In this document: positions 47,759 to 53,686 of the stretch, piece by piece
Position numbering within the stretch: position 1 is the first letter of the stretch
How the letters are laid out: the number at the start of each line of letters is the position of its first letter
From: JAVBNN01 sp031551525
GTDB lineage: Bacteria; Bacillota; Negativicutes; Acidaminococcales; JAISLQ01
Assembly: GCA_031551525.1 (NCBI GenBank)
Contig: JAVBNN010000021.1
Coordinates: 1 to 53,686 of the forward strand
Direction: 5' to 3'
Length of the DNA: 53,686 nucleotides
Translations under genes and position numbers: made by a program
The notes under the pieces: generated by a model
Database searches by the model: none
What the model was told of the DNA's origin: nothing
What the model saw: the letters and a program-made list of their open reading frames with translations, nothing else

Positions 47759-50146
47759 TTACCACTCGTAGTCCGGGTCTTCTGCTATGCCGCGCCCGGT
47801 CAGGGCGTCGAGCATGATACGCTGTTCCATTTGAGCTACCATGCGTTTGGTGTGTTTTACCGTATCCGGATTGACCGAAATAGAGTCTATGCCGCTTTTA
47901 ATGAGAAACTCGGTAAAGTCTGGATAGACGCTGGGCGCTTGGCCGCAGATGGAGACTGTTTTGCCATCCCGGTGGGCTACCTTGATCAGATGTTTGATCG
48001 CCCGCTTGACCGCAAGGTTGCGCTCGTCGTATATATGCGCCACGGTGTCGTTGTCACGGTCGCAACCGAGCACCAGCATGGTCAGGTCGTTCGAGCCGAT
48101 GGAATAGCCGTCGATGTATTTGTTGAATTTATCGGCCAAGATAATATTGGAGGGTATCTCGGCCATCAGCCATACTTTGAAGTCGGCGCTTCTCACAAGC
48201 CCTTCGGCGGCCATCATGGCCGTGACCTTCTCCGCTTCGTCCACATTGCGACAGAAGGGTATCATGACGTGGAGGTTTTTTAGACCATATTCTTCGCGGA
48301 CTTTTTGCACCGCTTTGATTTCCAGTTTAAAAGCTTCGATATATTTGGGGTCGTAGTAGCGGGATGCTCCGCGCCAGCCCAAAAGAGCACTGGGTTCGTA
48401 CGGCTCAAATTTGTCCCCGCCTTTAAGATCGCGGTATTCACTGGACTTAAAATCGCTAAAACGCAGTGTTACCGGTCTTGGCGACATCGCCTGGCAGACT
48501 TTCCTCATGCCTTCGGCCAAGCCGTCGATGACTTTGTCTGGACGCCCGGTTTCGATAAGATAAAGAGGATGTTCGTGTATAGAAGTTGTCCAGATAAATT
48601 CTTCGCGCATCAGGCCGATACCGTCGCAGGGAAGCGCGCTGTGTTTTTCCGCCAGATCCGGATCACCAAGGTTCATATATACCTTGGTTCCGGTGACCGG
48701 AAATACTTCAGCCACCACTGCGCCGCTTTCAGCGCTCGCTGCTTTTTTTACCAGTTCATTCACTATGCCTTCATATACTACGCCGTTGCTGGCGTCCACT
48801 GTTACATCCTGCCCGTCTTTTATCACTGTAGTAGCCGCTTCACTACGGCTCTTGGTGCCAACGATACAGGGGATACCGAGCTCGCGGCTGACGATGGAGG
48901 CGTGACAGGTCATGCCGCCCGAGTCGGTCACTATGGCACGAGCTTTTTTCATAGCCGGCACCCAGTCCGGGGCAGTCATTTCAGTGACCAGTATCTCGCC
49001 GTCTTTGAATTCGTCTATGCGTGCGGGATCGAGAATGACCCTGGCCTTGCCGGCGGCTTTGCCCGGGCTGGCCGGAAGACCTTTGATGATGACTTTGAGG
49101 TCTGCGGTAACAGCAACGGAAGCTTCTGATTGCGGCTGGCTGCCTTCTTTGTTGCGCCTCGACCAGACGGTTTCCGGGCGGGCCTGGAGTATCCAAAGTT
49201 TTCCTGTGCGTTCATCGACGCCCCATTCGATGTCCATATAGCAGCCGTAGTGCTTTTCTATGTCGAGGGCATATTTTGCCAGCTCCGCCACTTGTGTGTC
49301 CGACAACACCTGCGCCTTGGCAAGTTCAGCCGGAACTTTCTGCTCTTCGCAGCCGCCGCCCGGAGAACGCACCATCATGACGTTTTTCTCTGTGATAAGT
49401 TTATTGAGCACCTTCAAAGTGCTCTTTTCCACCATGTAATTGTCCGGTGTGACCACGCCCTGCACTACATATTCGCCAAGGCCCCAGGCGGCTTCGATAA
49501 GGATATTTTTGTCATTGCCGGTCACAATGTCCACCGTGAACATGACGCCGGATGATCTAGAAAACACCATCATTTGCACAACGGCGGACAATGCGACTTC
49601 CAAGTGGTCAAAGCCTTTAGTCGTACGGTAATATACCGCCCGGTCGGTAAAAGTAGAGGCGTAGCATTCTTTGATACGCTCAACTATCTCCTCGCTCCCG
49701 CGCACGTTCAAATAGGTATCCTGCTGCCCTGCAAAGCTGGCATCCGGCAGATCTTCGGCCGTGGCGCTCGACCTGACCGCGACAAACGGCTCTTTCTCGT
49801 CCACCCGTTTGGCCAGTTCTTTATAGGCTTCGCCAATGGCTTTTTGCAAATCTTTCGGCATGCTGGCTTTCATGATGGCTTCACGGATATTACGGCTGAC
49901 TTCGCGCAATTTGGCGCTGTCTTCAACGTCGGTCAAAGTATCCAGCAAAGCGGAAATTTGCTCCCTAAGGCCGCTTTCATCGATAAAATAAAGGTAGGCA
50001 TCAGACGTGGTAGCAAAACCATAGGGTACCGGCACTTTGGTGCGCGAGGTCATCTCGCCCAGGGAAGCGGATTTTCCGCCGACCAGATGCACGTCGTCTT
50101 TGTGGATGTCATCAAACCAGAGAAGAAAGTTTTTGCCTTTTGCCAT
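47759..50146 (-). CDS. ppsA: Phosphoenolpyruvate synthase (pyruvate, water dikinase)
   Basis: Makes PEP from pyruvate and ATP for gluconeogenesis (795 residues, full length). The ATP-grasp N-terminal domain starts LVGGKSASLGEMTSR. The phosphohistidine domain has DSGGMTCHASIVSRELGIPC, with the Thr two residues before the catalytic His that PpsR modifies. The PEP-utilising C-terminal domain includes MLVLGCDRDN and ends VAQMEQRIMLDALTGRG. ATG 50146 follows AAGGAG by eight nt; a GTG three codons earlier is less likely. First gene of ppsA-ccpN-ppsR. Confidence 0.97.
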   Translation of the reverse strand: MAKGKNFLLWFDDIHKDDVHLVGGKSASLGEMTSRTKVPVPYGFATTSDAYLYFIDESGLREQISALLDTLTDVEDSAKLREVSRNIREAIMKASMPKDLQKAIGEAYKELAKRVDEKEPFVAVRSSATAEDLPDASFAGQQDTYLNVRGSEEIVERIKECYASTFTDRAVYYRTTKGFDHLEVALSAVVQMMVFSRSSGVMFTVDIVTGNDKNILIEAAWGLGEYVVQGVVTPDNYMVEKSTLKVLNKLITEKNVMMVRSPGGGCEEQKVPAELAKAQVLSDTQVAELAKYALDIEKHYGCYMDIEWGVDERTGKLWILQARPETVWSRRNKEGSQPQSEASVAVTADLKVIIKGLPASPGKAAGKARVILDPARIDEFKDGEILVTEMTAPDWVPAMKKARAIVTDSGGMTCHASIVSRELGIPCIVGTKSRSEAATTVIKDGQDVTVDASNGVVYEGIVNELVKKAASAESGAVVAEVFPVTGTKVYMNLGDPDLAEKHSALPCDGIGLMREEFIWTTSIHEHPLYLIETGRPDKVIDGLAEGMRKVCQAMSPRPVTLRFSDFKSSEYRDLKGGDKFEPYEPSALLGWRGASRYYDPKYIEAFKLEIKAVQKVREEYGLKNLHVMIPFCRNVDEAEKVTAMMAAEGLVRSADFKVWLMAEIPSNIILADKFNKYIDGYSIGSNDLTMLVLGCDRDNDTVAHIYDERNLAVKRAIKHLIKVAHRDGKTVSICGQAPSVYPDFTEFLIKSGIDSISVNPDTVKHTKRMVAQMEQRIMLDALTGRGIAEDPDYEW

Positions 50147-50164
50147 TGATAGCACTCCTTTTAA

Positions 50165-50179
50165 TTTATATTTGACATA
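50165..50179. repeat. 15-nt element identical to the one upstream of yebC, CcpN-box-like
   Basis: TTTATATTTGACATA, also found at 46138-46152. On the minus strand it contains TATGTCAAATA (10 of 11 positions of the remembered CcpN consensus TRTGHYATAYW). It lies between the ppsA SD and the putative start site, where a bound repressor would block elongation or initiation. Confidence 0.6.
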
Positions 50180-50217
50180 TTTCTTGCAATTAGAGTAGCT
50201 TATTTATTAAAAGTATA

Positions 50218-50228
50218 GATTTAGCATA
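50218..50228 (-). promoter_or_regulatory. Second CcpN-like box overlapping the ppsA -10
   Basis: TATGCTAAATC on the minus strand fits 9 of 11 positions of TRTGHYATAYW. It overlaps the candidate -10 and lies 49 nt upstream of the other box, on the same strand. Confidence 0.4.
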
Positions 50229-50251
50229 TACTATATAAGCAATAAAGTAAA
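50223..50251 (-). promoter_or_regulatory. Candidate promoter of ppsA-ccpN-ppsR
   Basis: TTTACT, 17 nt, TATGCT on the minus strand, about 77 nt upstream of ppsA, both hexamers 4/6. Several other AT-rich options exist in the gap, so the assignment is tentative. Confidence 0.4.
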
Positions 50252-50296
50252 GCATTATTTTATGTACGTCAAGTCTGGCGATGCGCTTGGGATAAA

Positions 50297-50326
50297 TAAA
50301 AAATCCCGCAACAGCGGGATTTTTTA
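50297..50326 (-). terminator. Terminator after the C39-like peptidase gene
   Basis: AAATCCCGC, loop TGTT, GCGGGATTT and a run of Ts, with the mirrored form also giving a T run on the plus strand. It lies two nt after the stop of the C39 gene. Confidence 0.9.
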
Positions 50327-50327
50327 T

Positions 50328-51095
50328 TTATTGCAAATATTGTTTTATTTTTTCTTTGTCATATGTCCCTTGCGGCCAAGCTACCAGAAAAACACTTTGT
50401 TTAAAAACCGGGTCGAAGCGGTTATTCCAGTTGTAATAAAAGCGCTGGAAGGGCTGCACTACATAGCCGTTCTGGTCGTGGTCGGTGGTGTCGTACGGAT
50501 CGGCCAGGATAAGGACATCGTCCTGTGTGGCCGAGGTGCCCATGGTATCGTAGCCTATGACTACTTGCCAGTGCCCGCCCCATTCATTCCAGCCGATGAT
50601 GACCGGCAGTTTAAGCAGTGTCATCATGTAGAGGAAGTCTTCCCGCGGCGGATATTGAGGGTCTATATCATAGGTGGAAAGGTATTCGTAGCCGCCCAGG
50701 CCGTCGAATATATTCATCATCTGGCGCAGAGTGGATGCGCCGGGATTGGGGTTTTGCCGCAGTGCGACAAGGTCGGCTTCGTTCCGCCCCCCGCGCATGC
50801 CAAAGTATTCCATCACCATCAGCGCCGAGGCTGGGCCACAGGTCCATTCGGCCTCCTGCTGGATGGTCTTAAAGCGCGGCAGTATCTGGAAACTCTTCGT
50901 AGACTTCATGTTATAAAAATCGTGGCGGGTAAAATACGGGGACTTCTTATGGTCAAAATCCCGTTCCACCGCTGCCGGGCCGTCAAGCGCAACGCCTTTA
51001 GTATGCGGTATCTTGTTTTCATCACCAGTTTCTTTGGCCAGGGCCGGAAAAGCACAGGCCAAAGCCAGGAACAATACCAGGAGAGGTTTTTTCAA
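50328..51095 (-). CDS. Secreted C39-family-like cysteine peptidase
   Basis: A 255-residue protein with a Sec signal peptide (LLVLFLALACAFPALA). The C39_2-type domain begins EAEWTCGPASALMVMEYFG, with the cysteine nucleophile, and has GGHWQVVIGYD for the histidine and ILADPYDTTDH for the aspartate. It lacks an ABC transporter fusion. The substrate is unknown; export to the periplasm or outside is inferred from the leader. TTG start at 51095 with GAGGAGG eight nt upstream. Own terminator, located between glyS and ppsA. Confidence 0.88.
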   Translation of the reverse strand: MKKPLLVLFLALACAFPALAKETGDENKIPHTKGVALDGPAAVERDFDHKKSPYFTRHDFYNMKSTKSFQILPRFKTIQQEAEWTCGPASALMVMEYFGMRGGRNEADLVALRQNPNPGASTLRQMMNIFDGLGGYEYLSTYDIDPQYPPREDFLYMMTLLKLPVIIGWNEWGGHWQVVIGYDTMGTSATQDDVLILADPYDTTDHDQNGYVVQPFQRFYYNWNNRFDPVFKQSVFLVAWPQGTYDKEKIKQYLQ

Positions 51096-51108
51096 AACTG
51101 CCGCCTCC

Positions 51109-53175
51109 TCACTCTTCCACTATTTTACTCAGATCAGCTATCGTACCGGCAAAATCCGCCACAGAGGAAAGCAGAGCCAGACGGTTGTTTTTTACTTTTT
51201 CATCTGGCGACATGACCATGACCGATTCAAAGAAGTTATTTACCGGTCCGGCCAGTTCCGCCACCTCGTCAAGAATAGCAAGATAATCGCCTTTAGCGGC
51301 TAAGTCTCCGCTCTGCCATTTCACCGCAGAAAGTTTTTCACACAGGCAGGCCTCCGCCTGTTCCGTAAACAGTTCCTGCTGTACTGTGCCTTTTTCTTTA
51401 GCCTGTTTCAGTATATTGGCCACTCTGGTGAATGCCTGCACTGCGACGCCCAGTTTGCCTGTACCGGCAAATTCCTGAAGGGCTTTGGCCCGTTTGAAGG
51501 TATCCGCTATATTGTCCATTCCGGCGGCCAAAACGGCGTCCACCAGATCGTAACGCAGTCCTTTTTCAGCCAGAAGGTTTTTTAGCCGCAGTTTGAAAAA
51601 GTCCAGCAGTTGTTCGAGCAGGTTATCTCTGCTGTCTTTAGTTACTTCTAAAAGAGCCATGCTTTCTTTTAATAAAGAAGACAGAGAAAGCTTGTAGCCT
51701 GACTCGGCCAGTATGCCGACGATGCCCAAAGCCTGGCGGCGCAGTGCATACGGGTCCTGCGAACCGGACGGTATGAGGCCTCGGCTGAAAGTGGCGACGA
51801 TATTGTCCGTCTTGTCGGAAATGCTCACGATGCGTCCATAAGCGTTCTGAGGAAGTTCATCCCCGGCAAAGCGAGGCAGATAGTGTTCGAATATTGCTTC
51901 GCTGACATTGGCCGGTTCCAAGTCCAGTTTGCTGTATTCCCGTCCCATGATACCCTGAAGCTCGGTAAATTCACACACCATACCCGTTACCAGGTCGGCT
52001 TTGGCGAGCTCCGCCGCCCGGTCAAGTTCTTTGACGTTCACTTCCGCCTCGAGCGAGGCTTTTTGCCGGATAAACGAGGATAGCTTTTTCAAGCGCTGGG
52101 CCTTGTCATAAATACTGCCGAGTCCTTCCTGAAAGACTACCGTCTTGAGTTTTTCCAGCCGATCGGCCAGCGGATGTTTGCGGTCTTCGTTGAAAAAGAA
52201 GGCGGCGTCAGCCAAACGAGCACGGAGTACCCGCTCATTGCCCGCCGCGACCACCGGCAGGTTGAAGGAGCCGCCGTTGCGCACGGTGATAAAGAGCGGC
52301 AACAGTGCGCCTTTTTTATCGAATACCGGAAAATACCTCTGGTGTTCACGCATAGGCGTGATGATGGCTTCCTTGGGTAGAGCCAAGAATTCTGTGTCAA
52401 AACGCCCGCATAGCGCGGTCGGCCATTCCACCAGGTAGGTCACTTCCTCGAGCAGTTCTTCGTCTATCGAGGCCTGGCCGCCTTCTTTGACTGCCAGGTC
52501 TTTCACCTGCTCTTCGATGAGGATGCGCCGCTCCTCTTGGTCGGCCAGCACATGTGCCGAACGCAGGGCTTCAACATATTCAGAGGGATGTTTTATGGTT
52601 ATTTCGCCCTCGTGTAAAAAACGGTGTCCGCGCGTTTTGTTGCCCGATTTGATGTGCGCCACCTCAAGCGGCACTATTTTTTCGCCAAACAAAGCCAGCA
52701 GCCAGTGTATAGGGCGCACAAAACGAAAATCAAGGTCCGACCAGCGCATGGTCTTGGGGAAATTTAGTGAATTGACAAGACCGGTAAGTATGCCGGGCAG
52801 CAGTCCTTCTACTTCCTGGCCGCCCTCTTCTTTCACCGCAAAAACATAGCCGGCCTTTTCTACCAGCGCGGACGCTGCGACGCCTTGCCCGCGGGCAAAC
52901 CCTTCCGCCGCCTTGGTGATTGTTCCGGCTGCGTCATAAGCGATCTTGATCGAGGGGCCTTTGTTTTCCACTGTACGGACAGGCTGAGTCCCGGCCACGC
53001 CTGTGGCTATAACGGCCAGGCGGCGAGGCGTGCCGTAGGCTTTTATATTTTCAAAAGGAATAAATGCTTCTTCCAGCGCTTTTTGCAAAAGTGACTCCAT
53101 TTGCGCCAAAGCGTCCGGCATAAATCTGGCCGGTATTTCCTCGAGGCCTATTTCAAACAAAAGATCGTGTTTCAT
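51109..53175 (-). CDS. glyS: Glycine--tRNA ligase beta subunit
   Basis: Beta subunit of the heterotetrameric bacterial GlyRS (688 residues, normal length). The N-terminus has LLFEIGLEEIPARFMPDAL; LVEWPTALCGRFDTEFLALP and ITPMREHQRYFPVFDKKGALLP follow; and the C-terminal anticodon-binding region includes FFESVMVMSPDE. It overlaps no neighbour, with glyQ upstream by one nt and the C39 gene downstream. ATG 53175. Confidence 0.97.
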   Translation of the reverse strand: MKHDLLFEIGLEEIPARFMPDALAQMESLLQKALEEAFIPFENIKAYGTPRRLAVIATGVAGTQPVRTVENKGPSIKIAYDAAGTITKAAEGFARGQGVAASALVEKAGYVFAVKEEGGQEVEGLLPGILTGLVNSLNFPKTMRWSDLDFRFVRPIHWLLALFGEKIVPLEVAHIKSGNKTRGHRFLHEGEITIKHPSEYVEALRSAHVLADQEERRILIEEQVKDLAVKEGGQASIDEELLEEVTYLVEWPTALCGRFDTEFLALPKEAIITPMREHQRYFPVFDKKGALLPLFITVRNGGSFNLPVVAAGNERVLRARLADAAFFFNEDRKHPLADRLEKLKTVVFQEGLGSIYDKAQRLKKLSSFIRQKASLEAEVNVKELDRAAELAKADLVTGMVCEFTELQGIMGREYSKLDLEPANVSEAIFEHYLPRFAGDELPQNAYGRIVSISDKTDNIVATFSRGLIPSGSQDPYALRRQALGIVGILAESGYKLSLSSLLKESMALLEVTKDSRDNLLEQLLDFFKLRLKNLLAEKGLRYDLVDAVLAAGMDNIADTFKRAKALQEFAGTGKLGVAVQAFTRVANILKQAKEKGTVQQELFTEQAEACLCEKLSAVKWQSGDLAAKGDYLAILDEVAELAGPVNNFFESVMVMSPDEKVKNNRLALLSSVADFAGTIADLSKIVEE

Positions 53176-53176
53176 A

Positions 53177-53686
53177 TCATTTTCCCCCTTTCAAAAGCGG
53201 GAAGCCGAGTTTTTCGCGCTGCTCAAGGTAAGCGGCCGCGCACAGGCGGGCCATGTGGCGTACCCGTCCAATAAAGGCGGTACGTTCGCTGATACTGATG
53301 GCTCCGCGCGCATCAAGCAGGTTGAAGGCGTGCGAGCATTTCAATACGTAATCATAGGCGGGCAGGACATAACCGGCCTCCACCACTCGCCGGGCTTCTT
53401 TTTCATAGTCGTCAAACAGCTTAAAGAGCAAGGAGGCGTCCGACAGTTCAAAATTGTAAAAAGACTGCTCGTATTCATTTTGGTGGAAAACGTCGCCGTA
53501 GCTGACGCCTTTCACCCATTCGAGGTCATACACGTTGTCCTTGCCCTGGATATACATGGCCAAACGCTCAAGGCCGTAGGTTATTTCGACCGATACCGGT
53601 TTCACGTCTATGCTGCCTACCTGTTGGAAATAGGTGAACTGGGTTATCTCCATGCCGTCGAGCCACACTTCCCAGCCGATGCCCCA
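53177..53686 (-). CDS. glyQ: Glycine--tRNA ligase alpha subunit, 5' end cut by window end
   Basis: Class II catalytic subunit. The 169 visible residues cover the C-terminal part: EVWLDGMEITQFTYFQQVG, VSVEITYGLERLAMYIQG (motif 3 region), ANDYVLK-like LPAYDYVLKCSHAFNLLDARG and GFPLLKGGK at the end. Full-length GlyQ is about 290-300, so roughly 120-130 N-terminal residues are beyond the window. One nt before the glyS start (TGATATG). Confidence 0.95.
   Translation of the reverse strand, partial: WGIGWEVWLDGMEITQFTYFQQVGSIDVKPVSVEITYGLERLAMYIQGKDNVYDLEWVKGVSYGDVFHQNEYEQSFYNFELSDASLLFKLFDDYEKEARRVVEAGYVLPAYDYVLKCSHAFNLLDARGAISISERTAFIGRVRHMARLCAAAYLEQREKLGFPLLKGGK

Noticed and set aside
48305..49129. 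Plus-strand frame of 274 codons inside ppsA
   Set aside because: It is antisense to the conserved phosphohistidine domain and looks like a composition artefact.
50262..51215. Long plus-strand frame of 317 codons opposite the C39 peptidase gene
   Set aside because: It is the shadow of the minus-strand gene with a signal peptide and C39 motifs, and it shows no recognisable family.
1..53686. tRNA or rRNA genes, CRISPR arrays, insertion sequences
   Set aside because: No cloverleaf with a CCA-type end, no regular short repeats with spacers and no transposase-like frame was seen.

Overview
This 53.7 kb window is a dense, almost entirely minus-strand stretch of bacterial chromosome. About fifty protein genes are packed with gaps of 0 to 30 nt, many with overlapping stop and start codons. 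Only one gene (a MaoC-type hydratase at 35.4 kb) lies on the plus strand. The gene order is the Firmicutes core order known from Bacillus subtilis: hisS-aspS-6S RNA-tcdA-rarA-rrf2, alaS-ireB-ruvX-DUF1292-mltG-U32, efp, asp23-nusB-xseAB-ispA, and ccpN-ppsR. Two genes hint at a double-membraned member: an AsmA-like protein set between ruvX and the DUF1292 gene, and a secreted C39-like protease. My best guess is a Negativicutes relative (Acidaminococcaceae or Selenomonadales type). This rests on remembered gene order and families, not on a search.

Layout in minus-strand transcription order (right to left): glyQ (cut by the window end)-glyS; a secreted C39-like peptidase with its own terminator; ppsA-ccpN-ppsR, which is PEP synthase, a gluconeogenic repressor and the PEP-synthase regulatory kinase/phosphorylase; yebC; ruvC-ruvA-ruvB; queH-DUF2905-spoIID-queA-tgt (queuosine synthesis plus a SpoIID-like protein); yajC-5-FCL-secD-secF. 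After the plus-strand maoC gene come lapA-recJ-rel-dtd-MBL hydrolase-AI-2E transporter-fur. Next is a separate operon DUF350-SPFH/SHOCT-Tim44/zinc ribbon with its own promoter and terminator. It is followed by hisS-aspS, the 6S RNA and tcdA.

Between rarA and the rrf2-type regulator, adjacent in Bacillus, sit three accessory genes: a ceramidase-like/GNAT fusion, a GNAT acetyltransferase and a small DHCW-type cupin. Then follow alaS (perfect sigma-A promoter)-ireB-aldo/keto reductase with a ferredoxin domain-ruvX-AsmA-DUF1292-mltG-U32-DUF4911-aroQ-pepP-efp, then asp23-amaP-DUF2273-nusB-TsaD paralogue-xseA-xseB-ispA (cut by the window start).

The most interesting items are: the DUF350/SPFH/Tim44-zinc-ribbon operon; the ceramidase-GNAT fusion and its small operon; an identical 15-nt element in the two intergenic regions that flank ppsA-ccpN-ppsR, which resembles the Bacillus CcpN box; a TsaD paralogue that keeps its metal ligands; and frequent TTG initiation behind strong Shine-Dalgarno (SD) sequences. 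There are no tRNA or rRNA genes, no CRISPR array, no insertion sequence and no gene-free stretch longer than about 260 nt. Coordinates use the start codon judged best from SD spacing, which sometimes differs from the longest open frame.
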